Source: Alistipes megaguti
GTDB lineage: Bacteria; Bacteroidota; Bacteroidia; Bacteroidales; Rikenellaceae
NCBI RefSeq assembly: GCF_900604385.1
Contig: NZ_LR027382.1
Span: forward strand, 682,001 to 746,000
Length of the DNA stretch: 64,000 nt
Reading direction: 5' to 3'
Below the pieces are notes generated by a model. It saw only the letters and a program-made list of their open reading frames with translations. It made no database searches and was not told the DNA's origin. The number at the start of each line of letters is the position of its first letter. Within the stretch, counting starts at the first letter, position 1. Made by a program: the position numbers and the translations under genes. This document shows, piece after piece, positions 8,869 to 17,521 of the stretch.

Positions 8869-10698
8869 CTAATGTGCTATCATCCGATCTCTTACGATAA
8901 CTATACACGCCGTTGTCTTGCCATTGATTTTCGGTGATGTTATTTTCACCTCGTATCATTTGGCGAGATCAGTCGCTTTTGCAGTTTGTTGAATACCCAA
9001 ACTGTCGTATATCTTTTGCAGTTCAGTTTTGACCTTGCTTTTGGCAATAGGTGCCTGCTTGGTAAAGGTCTCATTTATCATCTTCACGATTTTATACTCG
9101 GTAGGTGCTGGGTGGCGTTTCATCAGTTCCCGTTTAATATTGCCTACATGGTATTTCAATGCCTGCACCTTGGCTGTACCCAACTCCTCATAAGCCTGCT
9201 TCACCAAAGGATATTTGACAGCAATCTGGGCACACAACTCTTCATGGCTTACCAGTGAGAAAAAAGGCTGGGACGTTTTCAGCCGATGGTATTCTTCAAA
9301 CAACTCCCTGAATGTAACCCGCGTATTGTTTTTATCCTCCAACTTCTCGATAATTTCGCTGAATAAATGCTGTGTAATGGAGTATCCGTTTCGTTTCAGT
9401 TCGCTGGAAAGATTTACATAGGTCCTGTAAATATGACGGCATATCTTGAAATTCACGATGTCCATATTGGCGAGGTTCTTATCCACCACCAGCCGATTAT
9501 CTTCTATGCGTACATATTGTTCGTTGATATATTTGATTTTCGACAGCGTTTTAATTCTTGTCGTTTCACTCAACTTGTTTATCTCGTCCGCATAGCTTAC
9601 CGCCTCTGCAAGCACTTTCTTTGTCGATGCCACATATTCATCCAATGTTACCTCTCGGCTGTACTTGGTCGTGGAATAGACATGGATAATCTCGCCCTTA
9701 TACTTGGAATCTCTCAACCGACCGCAAATTTGAGTAAACAGGGTTGAGATGTCCAATAGGGTATGAGCCTTGTTGCCATCGCTGACGATGAAGGTAACTC
9801 CGTTTTCATCATACAGGTCACATCCTTCAAAACAGGTCGAGGTGTAAAAATTTATCTTCTTCACGGAATCTGAAGGCTGATCAATGGGATAGTCCTTGCC
9901 TAACTTGCGCTGGTTGTTCTCTCCATTGTCCCCGCTAACCGAACAGACCACTTTAACCTGTTCGGGAGTGAGTTTTGCTATATCTATCACCTTTGCGATG
10001 AACTCTACGCTGTTTACAAAGATGTGTAGATTGTAAGGCAAACCACCATCCAACACCTTGCGGCACTCCTTAACGATATATTGTGCAGGCTTGGAGGTCT
10101 GACGGGAGCGGATGTTGACCTCTTGCAGATGCGGTCAGTTGATTTCGCATATGGGCAGATGCTTCAGCTCTTCCAGAACATACTCCTGTTCTATCGGGGT
10201 AGCTGTCATATAAGTAACCCGTGAAAATCTGGTTGCCTCTGCCAACAGGTTTTTAATGGCCGTATGACGAAACGAGTAGGAGTTGAATAAGACGTGTCAT
10301 TCATCCACCAGCAGGAAAGTATCTTTATAAGGCTCTATGCCAATATTTTGCAATGCCTTAATGGTTCGTGGCAAGGAATCGTATGTAACGGCTATCTTTA
10401 AAGGAGAATGGCTCTGTGCATAGTCGATAATCTCCTGCTCTCCAATCCCCTCGTAAACGCCCAGCACGGAAATATCGTCCTTGCGGTAAATGGTCTTGTT
10501 CTTGACCAGCGCCACGTAAGGCATGGCTATAATGGTTGGAATGGAATTGCGGATAGCCAACTCGGTAGCACCGCACCCTGTCTGCTTCTTGTTGAAGAGA
10601 CAGTTTACAGGAATCTCTGTCAGAAAGTCTGACAAGTAAGTTGCCCCAGCTGGAGCGTTGATAACTCAATTTTGATTTGCAATGTTATTTGTATTCAT
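8869..10698 (-). CDS. SF2 DExH helicase with four in-frame TGA codons
   Basis: From ATG at 10698 (MNTNNIANQN) one frame runs 609 codons to TAG at 8869 with no frameshift and no TAA or TAG, but with TGA at 10666-10668, 10297-10299, 10135-10137 and 8956-8958. Helicase motifs are in order: motif I TGCGAT, motif II VDE-TGA-H, motif III MTATP, motif VI QICGRLRD. The first TGA follows QN and precedes VINAPAGATY; the third lies in EIN-TGA-PHLQEV; the fourth is followed by YEVKITSPKINGK. No Trp is encoded by TGG anywhere in the frame, so every TGA could be Trp. It may be a recoded or readthrough gene, or a pseudogene decayed only by TGG-to-TGA changes. Conventional calling gives fragments at 8956-10056 and 10297-10635. 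Probably replicative for the element. Confidence 0.65.
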
Positions 10699-10769
10699 AA
10701 ATAATTGATTATTAATTGTGTTATATATCTTTTTGTCTATTACCTCTTTAATGGGAGTCTCTCTGAATC

Positions 10770-11372
10770 TTCCATATTTTTTAATCCTGTAATTGTATTT
10801 ATAAAGGAAATCTTCATTTCGTACTCAAAAAATGTGGTAATCTTTTATCTCTCTAATCTTAATGGAATCTCTATCATTAAATGGCATCTTCCAAATAAGC
10901 GGAATATAGCGAACGAGTTTCTATCTCTCTAATTTTGCTTATCCGCTTTATCATCTATTCCATATTTTTTAATTCTGAAATACATTCTTTATAGGAAATC
11001 TTCATTTCGCACTCAAAAAATGTGGTAACAGATAAATGAAGAGCAGTTTCAATCACGAAAAATAGATTCATCAACCAAGTAAGATGAATACTTTTTTTAG
11101 CGATATTTTTTTACACGCAAAAATGCGTGAATAAAAAATGGGCAAAAAAAGTTTTTCATCACACAAGTTGTGAGAAAAAAATTATCGCCAAAAATCGCGC
11201 ATCGCTTTTTTGATGAAAAGTTTTTTGGCAAGAATAAATTGTTCTCACTCTTACATGATGTGTCGTTAAAAGTGCCTGTTTTTAGTGAATGCACTTTTTA
11301 ACGATTCCCTATTTTTCGATTCTGAAACTATCTTATTAAAGGGAATGTTCATTTCACACTCAAAAAATGTGG
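10770..11372 (+). repeat. Three 68-bp direct repeats upstream of the ParB-like gene
   Basis: Copies at 10770-10837, 10958-11025 and 11305-11372. Each starts TTCC(A/C)TATTTTT, has a TCTGAAA-like middle and ends CACTCAAAAAATGTGG (TACTCAAAA... in copy 1). They are 188 and 347 bp apart in AT-rich DNA with no supportable gene. Candidates are iterons, ParB-like binding sites or repeated promoters. Confidence 0.75.
11114..11303. other. Cluster of strong inverted repeats between repeat copies 2 and 3
   Basis: Four hairpins lie within 190 bp: CACGCA/TGCGTG (11114-11129); a long imperfect pair 11140-11160 with 11212-11229; CACAAGTTGTG (11162-11172); and CGTTAAAAGTGC with GCACTTTTTAACG (11264-11275, 11291-11303). 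Together with the flanking 68-bp repeats this looks like a replication origin, transfer origin or structured RNA. No gene is supported between 10699 and 11685. Confidence 0.55.
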
Positions 11373-11685
11373 AAAGACAGCGCAAAGAAAAGGCAGACGA
11401 ATCTGCCCTTATAGGAACTGCTCAATTTGTAGTGTGGGTTTCTTTACTGAATTGCTCTGCAAAGATATAAAATATTTAACCAAAAGTCAAGTAATTGACT
11501 GATATTTTTGGCATATAATCTGAATCAGCCCGTGTGTCGTTGATAACTCGCTATTTAATAGGATATAACGATTATATTTAGACCTTTGCCCTGCCACAAG
11601 GGTATTCTTTGCGGTCTGTAATCTTTGGGCAAGGATTGCAGCCATTATCAGCCCCTCTGCATAAAGGACAGAGTAAGTAAAGGCC

Positions 11686-12525
11686 ATGAAAAAGATGGTT
11701 ATTTCAAAGGATGACGCCCAGCGTCAGTTTGCATTCGTTAAGGGAAACCGCCCTGTAAATGTCAAAATCGTAAAGCAGAAAGAAAAATCCATGAAAGCCT
11801 ATGGGCAATTGACGCCTATCACGGTAACTGATGGCGAAAAGGTAATTCAGATGGGCGGTCGTCTGGTCGATTTGAAAGGGAGTGAAATCTCCAACGAGGA
11901 TGCAGGAAAGTATTACGCCGTATTGGACGGTCAGCACCGATTGGTAGCTTATCAGAATTTGGGGTTGGATTTGAATGACCTTGTAATTTGCGAACCCCTC
12001 AATGCCGAATTATCCATTACGGAGGTCATTGCACAAATGAATATCTGTACCACCGTTTGGAAAAAATCGGATTACATGGCCGCACCAGCCATGATGCTCA
12101 AAGAAGCCAACGAAGTGTTCGATTTCGCCATGTCCCTGCATGGCAAGGCGTGTCCACTTTCCACAATTTCGTTATGGTGTTTCGGCAAGAACACTCTGCA
12201 AGCTAAAGACTTGGTGGAGTGTCTTAATACGAAACAGTTGCCTAAAGTCTTTGAGGATGAAACGTGGTTTCGTTCCAGTAGCAGGTGGTATAAGGCTGCA
12301 CAGGGTAAGTTTAAGGATAAATTCCTTATGAACAGATATTTAATCGACTTTATCATCAAGCAACAGAATCCCGATGAGGATTTCGAACAGTTCACGGTGA
12401 AAATGGAACAGAAAATCAACGCCTTAACACGCGATCAAGCTGACCAGATTATGAATCCTCGCAAAATGATAGGCGTGGCACGGGAGCAGTTGATTATGGA
12501 TATGCTGACACAGTATCTCGGTTAA
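11686..12525 (+). CDS. ParB/Srx-fold nuclease-like protein
   Basis: 279 residues with the ParB N-terminal fold. The signature YYAVLDGQHRLVAYQNLGL (about residues 80-98) carries the GQHR variant of the GxxR phosphate-binding motif. TPITVTDGEKVIQMGG precedes it. The helix-turn-helix and dimer domains of true chromosomal ParB are not evident; the C-terminal half is helical (LMNRYLIDFIIKQQNPDEDF). Such proteins bind or nick DNA for segregation or replication of mobile elements. It is the only plus-strand gene in the element and follows the repeat-rich region 10.7-11.5 kb, a plausible binding target. It ends in TAA and uses TGG for Trp. Confidence 0.75.
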   Translation: MKKMVISKDDAQRQFAFVKGNRPVNVKIVKQKEKSMKAYGQLTPITVTDGEKVIQMGGRLVDLKGSEISNEDAGKYYAVLDGQHRLVAYQNLGLDLNDLVICEPLNAELSITEVIAQMNICTTVWKKSDYMAAPAMMLKEANEVFDFAMSLHGKACPLSTISLWCFGKNTLQAKDLVECLNTKQLPKVFEDETWFRSSSRWYKAAQGKFKDKFLMNRYLIDFIIKQQNPDEDFEQFTVKMEQKINALTRDQADQIMNPRKMIGVAREQLIMDMLTQYLG

Positions 12526-12550
12526 AAATGACAATTGTATAAGGTTTGTG

Positions 12551-12585
12551 GAGGTCGGGATTATTATTGGTTCCCGACCTCCTTT
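12551..12585. terminator. Bidirectional terminator between ParB-like and integrase genes
   Basis: GGAGGTCGGGA and TTCCCGACCTCC form an 11-bp stem with a loop of about 10 bases, followed by TTT on the plus strand. It lies between convergent genes. Confidence 0.75.
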
Positions 12586-12589
12586 ACCT

Positions 12590-13813
12590 TCACAATAAGT
12601 GTTGCATGGCTTCGTCAATTTGCGAATTCTCGAATGAATCGAGGTAGATTTGCGTGGTCTTTAGGCTATGATGCCCCAAGGCCTCGGATATGATGCCGAT
12701 ATTCACGCCCGACTTCTTCAGTACGGTGGCAAAACTGTGCCTTGCGACATAGGTCGTAACGGTAGACTTGATCTTCAAACGCTTGCTGATACCCCGCAAG
12801 GCAAAATTCACCCTGCCGCACATTTTATGCACTCGATTCTTCTTTTGCATGGGCGTAATGTGTACCCGCTCATCCAATATCGGGAACAGATAACCCGCCT
12901 GCCTGCAATGTCCATCGTATTTGGCAAGAATCTCCCTTGCTTGTGCCGACAACGGGACATTGACAGCTCCATGCGTTTTCTGACGGCAATAGATCAACCG
13001 CCCTTCCACGATATTGGCAGGCGTCAGGTTGGCCATATCCACAAACGAGATACCACCACACAAATAGGAGAAGACAAACACATCGTGGGCAAACTGCTCG
13101 ATAGCCTTACCCTGTGAACAATCAGCGGCCATAATCTTCATCACGTCCGTCTTGTTCAAGGCGCGTTTCGGTGTTCGGGTATTGAATTTACTGATCTTGT
13201 ACTCGTTGAACGGATTCTTCTCCTTGCCGACAATCTTGGCTCTGACCGCACGATTGAATATCGCTCGCAAGGTCCGCATCTGAAAACTCAAGGTTGTCTC
13301 CTTGTTCCCTTTTGACCGCATCCAATTCTCGAAAGCGTTCAGGAAGGCTTCATCAATCTGTCCGAACGCATAAGCCAACGGTTTATCCGCGTGGAAGGAT
13401 CGCAAGACTTGGTAGGAGTTCTGATAGGCATAAGCATTGCCTACCGCCCCCTCCTGTTTGAGTTGCTCAATGGTTCTCAAATAGAAATGTTCGACTGTTT
13501 CCGACTGGATTTGCTCTCGGGACTGCTCCTTGACAAGCGTTTGAGCAGTATAATCCTCATTGTTGGCGCTTTTCTCCAACAGCTTGGTTTGATACTCGGT
13601 CTTGACCTTCAGGATGATCTGCTGGATATACTTGCGGTCGGGACACTTGGGCTTGGGTTCGTTGCGGTCGAAATCCCAATTTGACGGATGGACCGACACG
13701 CCGAGACTTTTCATCGTCCGTTTGCGGTCCTTTGTAATGCGCAACATGAGCGGATGCTCCCCGTTGGCGAGGGTCTTGCTTTTGAAGCAAATGACAGAAA
13801 TTGTGGCGTCCAT
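12590..13813 (-). CDS. Tyrosine recombinase / integrase
   Basis: 407 residues from ATG at 13813 (MDATISVICFKSKTLANGEH). Domains are an N-terminal arm-binding domain (about 1-100, Arm-DNA-bind_5 style), a SAM-like core-binding domain (about 130-230) and a catalytic domain. Catalytic residues seen are ARHSFAT (His/Arg box), LGHHSLKTTQIYLD with the nucleophilic Tyr. The first Arg of the usual tetrad is replaced: the motif reads GGISFVDM, as in the Bacteroides IntDOT group. It lies 140 bp from the intact tRNA-Pro and should recombine the 52-bp repeats. The stop TGA is followed two codons later by TAA. A longer upstream start is possible but would run into the arm site and attachment region. Confidence 0.9.
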   Translation of the reverse strand: MDATISVICFKSKTLANGEHPLMLRITKDRKRTMKSLGVSVHPSNWDFDRNEPKPKCPDRKYIQQIILKVKTEYQTKLLEKSANNEDYTAQTLVKEQSREQIQSETVEHFYLRTIEQLKQEGAVGNAYAYQNSYQVLRSFHADKPLAYAFGQIDEAFLNAFENWMRSKGNKETTLSFQMRTLRAIFNRAVRAKIVGKEKNPFNEYKISKFNTRTPKRALNKTDVMKIMAADCSQGKAIEQFAHDVFVFSYLCGGISFVDMANLTPANIVEGRLIYCRQKTHGAVNVPLSAQAREILAKYDGHCRQAGYLFPILDERVHITPMQKKNRVHKMCGRVNFALRGISKRLKIKSTVTTYVARHSFATVLKKSGVNIGIISEALGHHSLKTTQIYLDSFENSQIDEAMQHLL

Positions 13814-13822
13814 AGCCTTTTG

Positions 13823-13845
13823 GCGGTTTACACCACGGTTTACAC
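13823..13845 (+). repeat. Putative integrase arm-type site, right end
   Basis: GCGGTTTACAC, 4 bases, GTTTACAC, matching the left-end copy at 2757-2779 except at two bases. It lies 10 bp upstream of the integrase start, so integrase binding here could also regulate its own gene. Confidence 0.6.
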
Positions 13846-13910
13846 ACCCCGCGTAAAATGCCGCAGAAACGGGGTCGGAAGCCTCCGCGCGAACGATCTG
13901 CCAAAAACGA

Positions 13911-13946
13911 AAAAGGCTCGACAATCAGTTGATTGTCAAGCCTTTT
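13911..13946 (-). terminator. Terminator following tRNA-Pro, carried in by the element
   Basis: AAAAGGCTCGACAATCA and TTGATTGTCAAGCCTTTT form a long stem. It resembles the hairpin at 2614-2649 but differs in the loop, as expected if the element brings its own tRNA 3' end plus terminator. Confidence 0.75.
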
Positions 13947-13998
13947 CTTCAGTCGGGGTGACTGGATTCGAACCAGCGACCACACGCCCCCCAGACGT
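13947..13998 (-). repeat. Right attachment site within tRNA-Pro (52-bp direct repeat)
   Basis: Identical to 2651-2702. Identity ends in the anticodon stem of tRNA-Pro; from 13999 on the tRNA 5' half is unique. The crossover should lie within this 52-bp core. Confidence 0.85.
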
Positions 13999-14027
13999 GT
14001 ACTCTAACCGGACTGAGCTACGCCCCG
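13953..14027 (-). tRNA. tRNA-Pro (GGG)
   Basis: The minus strand folds as a cloverleaf: acceptor CGGGGCG/CACCCCG (with one C-A mismatch), D-arm GCTC, anticodon stem CACGT/GCGTG with loop CTGGGGG (anticodon GGG), and T-arm GCTGG-TTCGAAT-CCAGT, discriminator A. CCA is not encoded. Its 3' half is supplied by the integrative element, so the tRNA stays functional after insertion. Confidence 0.9.
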
Positions 14028-14134
14028 ATTCCGCCCTCGCGAAGTCCAAAACCCTTCGCTTTGGGACTGCAAATATACGCACTTTTTTGATAAAACAACA
14101 CTTTTCTGCAATATTTTTTCCTACTTTTGCAGAA

Positions 14135-15274
14135 ATGAAATCTTTCGCCCTTCTTATCCTGTCCCTCGCAGCCGCCCTCATGACGGGCTGCTCGGGATCC
14201 GCTGAACGCCACCTGAGCGACTTCACCTCAACGGTTTACGCCCCGACCTATGCCTCCGGATTCGACATCCGCGGCACCGAACGTGATGCCTCGACCCTCA
14301 TCTCGGTCCACAATCCCTGGCAGGGAGACGCCCGCTCCGAACAACACCTCATCCTGCTGCGCGGCAAGGCCAAAGCCCCCGCCGACGGATCCGTTCAGGC
14401 CGTCCATGCCCCCGTACAACGCGTGGTCTGCATGTCGTCGAGCCACGTGGCGCTGTTCGACGCCCTGGGGCTCGCCGACCGCATCGTCGGGGTCTCCGGC
14501 CTCGACTACATCTCCAACCCCCGGATCCAGCAGCGCAGCCACAGCGGAGAGCTCCGTGACGTGGGCTATGACACGAATCTCAACTTCGAGTTGCTCACCG
14601 CCCTGCATCCCGACGTGATCCTGCTCTACGGCATCTCGGGCGAGAACACCACCATCACCGACAAACTCCGCGAACTGGGAATTCCCTACCTCTACGTGGG
14701 CGATTACGTCGAGGAGTCGCCCCTGGGCAAGGCCGAATGGCTCGTCGCTGCAGCGGAAATGTGCGACCTGCGGGCGGCCGGAGCCGACACGCTGCGCCGC
14801 ATCGCCGCGCGCTACAACGACCTCCGGGCACGGCTCGACCCGGCCGACGCCCGCCCGAAGGTGATGCTCAACACACCCTACCGCGACACCTGGTTCATGC
14901 CCTCGACGCAAAGTTACATGGTGCGGCTGATCGAGGATGCCGGCGGAAGCTACATCTACACGAAAAACCACACGAACGCCTCGGTAGCCGTCGACCTCGA
15001 GGAGGCCTACCTGCTGGCCAACAGCGCCGACTTCTGGATCAACGTCGGGGCTTGCAACTCGATCGAAGAGCTCACGGCACAGAATCCGAAATTCGCCGAG
15101 GTGCCGGCCGTCGTCGACCGCTGCGTCTGGAACAACAACCGCCGTCAGACCCCCTCCGGAGGCAGCGACTTCTGGGAATCGGGCGTCGTACGGCCCGACG
15201 TCGTACTGCGCGACCTGAAGACCATCCTGGCCGGCGGCAGCGATTCGACCTATTATTATAAACGCCTCGAATAA
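14135..15274 (+). CDS. ABC transporter substrate-binding lipoprotein (iron-siderophore/haem/B12 type)
   Basis: 379 residues. The start at 14135 gives a lipoprotein signal, MKSFALLILSLAAALMTGC, with Cys at residue 19; in-frame codons further upstream run through the tRNA and are not coding. The body is a TroA/BtuF-like two-lobed periplasmic binding fold, with VVCMSSSHVALFDALGL opening lobe 1 and LHPDVILLYGISGENTT near the hinge. It captures a metal chelate or corrinoid and hands it to the permease 6 bp downstream. A TACTTTTG box at 14122-14129 is just upstream. No riboswitch is visible. Substrate cannot be told from sequence; cobalamin is of interest because the window encodes a B12-dependent reductase. 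Confidence 0.85.
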   Translation: MKSFALLILSLAAALMTGCSGSAERHLSDFTSTVYAPTYASGFDIRGTERDASTLISVHNPWQGDARSEQHLILLRGKAKAPADGSVQAVHAPVQRVVCMSSSHVALFDALGLADRIVGVSGLDYISNPRIQQRSHSGELRDVGYDTNLNFELLTALHPDVILLYGISGENTTITDKLRELGIPYLYVGDYVEESPLGKAEWLVAAAEMCDLRAAGADTLRRIAARYNDLRARLDPADARPKVMLNTPYRDTWFMPSTQSYMVRLIEDAGGSYIYTKNHTNASVAVDLEEAYLLANSADFWINVGACNSIEELTAQNPKFAEVPAVVDRCVWNNNRRQTPSGGSDFWESGVVRPDVVLRDLKTILAGGSDSTYYYKRLE

Positions 15275-15280
15275 CCGCCG

Positions 15281-16282
15281 ATGTCGCGTACCGCCCTGCT
15301 CTTCACGCTGCTCACGCTGCTCACCGCCGCACTTTTCATCGGCGATCTGGCCGTCGGATCGGTCGATATCCCGCTCCGCGAGGTCTGGGCCGCGCTCACG
15401 GGCGGCAACTGTGACCCGACCTACGCCACCATCATCCAGAAGATCCGGCTGCTGAAGGCCCTCACGGCCCTGCTGGCCGGCAGCGCGCTGGCCGCCAGCG
15501 GACTCGAGATGCAGACCCTGTTCCGCAACCCGCTGGCCGGGCCCTACGTCCTGGGCATCAGCTCGGGGGCCTCGCTCGGCGTGGCGATGTTCCTGCTCGG
15601 GGCACCGTTGCTGGGCGTCGCCGGCCACTCGTTCGTCCAGTCGCTCGGCATCGCCGGGGCCGCCTGGATCGGTTCGGCCCTCGTGCTGGCCATCGTCATG
15701 GCCGTCAGCCGCCGCATCAAGGACATCATGGTCATCCTCATCCTCGGCATGATGTTCAGTTCGGGCGTGAGCTCCGTGGTCGAGATCCTGCAATACCTCT
15801 CGAACGAATCGGCCCTCAAATCGTTCGTCATCTGGACCATGGGATCGCTGGGCGACGTGACGGGCAGCCGTCTGGCGCTGATGCTTCCGGCCGTCGTGGC
15901 GGGGCTCCTGCTGGCCGTGGCCGTCATCAAGCCGCTGAACCTGCTCCTGCTGGGCGAAAACTACGCCCGCACGATGGGGCTCAACATCCAGCGCACCCGC
16001 TCGCTGATCTTCCTCTCGACGGTGCTGCTGGCCGGCACGGTCACCGCCTTCTGCGGCCCGGTGGGCTTCATCGGACTGGCCGTGCCGCACCTGGCCCGCA
16101 TGATCTTCTCGTCGGCCGACCACCGCGTGCTGATGCCCGCCTCGATGCTCTCGGGGGCCGCCCTGCTGCTGATCTGCGACCTGCTGGCCAAGACGCTGAC
16201 CCTGCCCATCAACACCATCACGGCCCTGATGGGCATTCCGGTCGTCATCTTCGTCGTCATCCGAAACCGCAACCTCTTCTGA
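15281..16282 (+). CDS. FecCD/BtuC-family ABC transporter permease
   Basis: 333 residues with about ten hydrophobic segments, the usual length and pattern for the FecCD family. Conserved pieces include RNPLAGPYVLGISSGASLG (residues about 87-105) and GPVGFIGLAVPHLARM near residue 250, which contacts the ATPase. It forms the inner-membrane channel of the importer. It starts 6 bp after the binding-protein gene and ends 4 bp before the ATPase gene, so the three genes form one operon. Confidence 0.9.
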   Translation: MSRTALLFTLLTLLTAALFIGDLAVGSVDIPLREVWAALTGGNCDPTYATIIQKIRLLKALTALLAGSALAASGLEMQTLFRNPLAGPYVLGISSGASLGVAMFLLGAPLLGVAGHSFVQSLGIAGAAWIGSALVLAIVMAVSRRIKDIMVILILGMMFSSGVSSVVEILQYLSNESALKSFVIWTMGSLGDVTGSRLALMLPAVVAGLLLAVAVIKPLNLLLLGENYARTMGLNIQRTRSLIFLSTVLLAGTVTAFCGPVGFIGLAVPHLARMIFSSADHRVLMPASMLSGAALLLICDLLAKTLTLPINTITALMGIPVVIFVVIRNRNLF

Positions 16283-16286
16283 CGCC

Positions 16287-17045
16287 ATGAGCATCCGACT
16301 CGACCATATCACCCTCGCCTACGGCAGCCGCACGCTGCTCGCCGACATCTGCGCCGAGATCGCTCCGGGATCGCTGACGGCCCTCATCGGCCGCAACGGA
16401 ACGGGCAAGAGCACCCTGCTGCGGGCCGTCGCCGGACTGGGCCCCGTCACGGCGGGACGGATCGAACTCTGCGGGCATACGCTCGCCGGGATGACGCCCC
16501 GCCAGCGGGCCGAGACCGTCTCGTTCGTCACCACGGACAAGGTGCGCATTGCCAACCTTGCGTGTGAGGATGTCGTCGCGCTGGGCCGCGCCCCCTACAC
16601 CAACTGGATCGGACGCATGCAGGAAGAGGACCGCGCCGTGGTCGAACGTTCGCTCCAACTGGTCGGCATGTCGGCATTCGCCCGCAAGACAATGGACCGC
16701 ATGTCGGACGGCGAGTGCCAGCGGGTGATGATTGCCCGGGCGCTGGCCCAGGATACGCCGATCATCCTGCTCGACGAACCGACGGCCTTCCTCGACCTGC
16801 CGAACCGCTACGAACTGGCCACGCTGCTGCGGCGTCTGTCCCGCGACGAGCGCAAATGCGTCCTCTTCTCGACGCACGATCTGGACATCGCCCTCTCGCT
16901 GTGCGACGCCGTGGCGCTGATCGACACGCCGCAGCTGCACCTGCTGCCGGCCGACGAGATGGTCTCGAGCGGCTACCTCGAACGGCTCTTCTCGGGGCGC
17001 AGCGCGCAATTCGACCCCGCAACGCGCAGCGTCCGGCTGCGTTGA
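16287..17045 (+). CDS. ABC transporter ATP-binding protein (FecE/BtuD/HmuV type)
   Basis: 252 residues. Walker A is LIGRNGTGKSTLLRAV (about 35-50), the signature is MSDGECQRVMIARAL and Walker B is IILLDEPTAFLDLPNR, followed by the switch His in STHDLD. The signature has SDGE in place of LSGGE, a known variation in this group. It powers the importer encoded by the two upstream genes. About 130 bp with no clear feature follow before the tRNA-Glu promoter. Confidence 0.9.
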   Translation: MSIRLDHITLAYGSRTLLADICAEIAPGSLTALIGRNGTGKSTLLRAVAGLGPVTAGRIELCGHTLAGMTPRQRAETVSFVTTDKVRIANLACEDVVALGRAPYTNWIGRMQEEDRAVVERSLQLVGMSAFARKTMDRMSDGECQRVMIARALAQDTPIILLDEPTAFLDLPNRYELATLLRRLSRDERKCVLFSTHDLDIALSLCDAVALIDTPQLHLLPADEMVSSGYLERLFSGRSAQFDPATRSVRLR

Positions 17046-17178
17046 GCGGCAAATCCCGGAAAACGGAAAAAACGCCTGAACGGCCGCCCGATGGCCCCGG
17101 ACAAAGGGACGCGAGGGGTCGTTGCCGTATCTCTCACCAAGGCATTCTCAATAAAAATTCAATTTTTTCACCACTTTT

Positions 17179-17209
17179 TTTGTACAAGAAACTTTTTTGT
17201 TTACCTTTG
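17179..17209 (+). promoter_or_regulatory. Bacteroidetes promoter for tRNA-Glu
   Basis: -33 TTTG at 17179-17182 and -7 TACCTTTG at 17202-17209 with a 19-bp spacer, 43 bp upstream of the tRNA. Confidence 0.8.
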
Positions 17210-17252
17210 CACCGCTAAAGCGCCCCATTACGGGCAGCGCGATAGTGGTAGA

Positions 17253-17324
17253 GGCCCATTCGTCTATCGGTTAGGACGCAAGATTTTCATTCTTGAAAGA
17301 GCAGTTCGATTCTGCTATGGGCTA
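17253..17324 (+). tRNA. tRNA-Glu (TTC)
   Basis: Acceptor GGCCCAT/ATGGGCT (first pair G-U), anticodon stem CAAGA/TCTTG with loop TTTTCAT, anticodon TTC, and a TTCGATT T-loop. CCA follows directly in the genome at 17325-17327. A G9 tract lies 36 bp further on. Confidence 0.9.
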
Positions 17325-17521
17325 CCAAGGGGCCGAAAGAGAGGCCGCGAGATCCGAGAGGGGGGGGGAAAAAGAAAGGCACACCCCGCAATTTCGCAAC
17401 TTTCCGACAGCCTTGACGGGTGACAATCCAACAAGGAGCGGACCTTCGGGGTCTATCCGAAAGCGGCCACGGCCGTTCGAGTGCAGAAACTGAAAAAGTA
17501 AAAAAATAAAAACAACGGATT

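Larger units (their letters stand above)
2651..13998. mobile_element. Integrative element (11.3 kb) in tRNA-Pro(GGG)
   Basis: The element is bounded by the 52-bp tRNA-derived repeats at 2651-2702 and 13947-13998. A tyrosine integrase (12590-13813) points inward next to the intact tRNA, and matching 23-bp arm-type repeats (2757-2779 and 13823-13845) lie inside each end. Gene content is small hypothetical proteins, a BspA-like lipoprotein, a DUF3871 protein, a RecA-like ATPase, an SF2 helicase, a ParB-like protein and the integrase. No relaxase, mating-pair, capsid or terminase genes are seen. It is AT-rich relative to the right-hand chromosome. A phage satellite or an integrative plasmid that depends on a helper is inferred. 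Confidence 0.8.

Noticed and set aside
8869..10698. Selenocysteine as the meaning of the helicase TGA codons
   Set aside because: Helicases are not selenoproteins, four sites in one gene would be exceptional, and no SECIS-like hairpin was noticed after the TGAs.
10699..11685. A suppressor tRNA (Trp, UCA) hidden in the element's non-coding DNA
   Set aside because: I looked for a T-loop TTCGAAT/TTCGATT with pairing arms and found none here; only the tRNA-Pro copies match.
14228..16312. 694-residue open frame on the minus strand opposite the ABC importer
   Set aside because: Antisense frame of GC-rich genes, rich in Arg, Gly, His and Asp with no domain; the opposite strand encodes clear transporter proteins.
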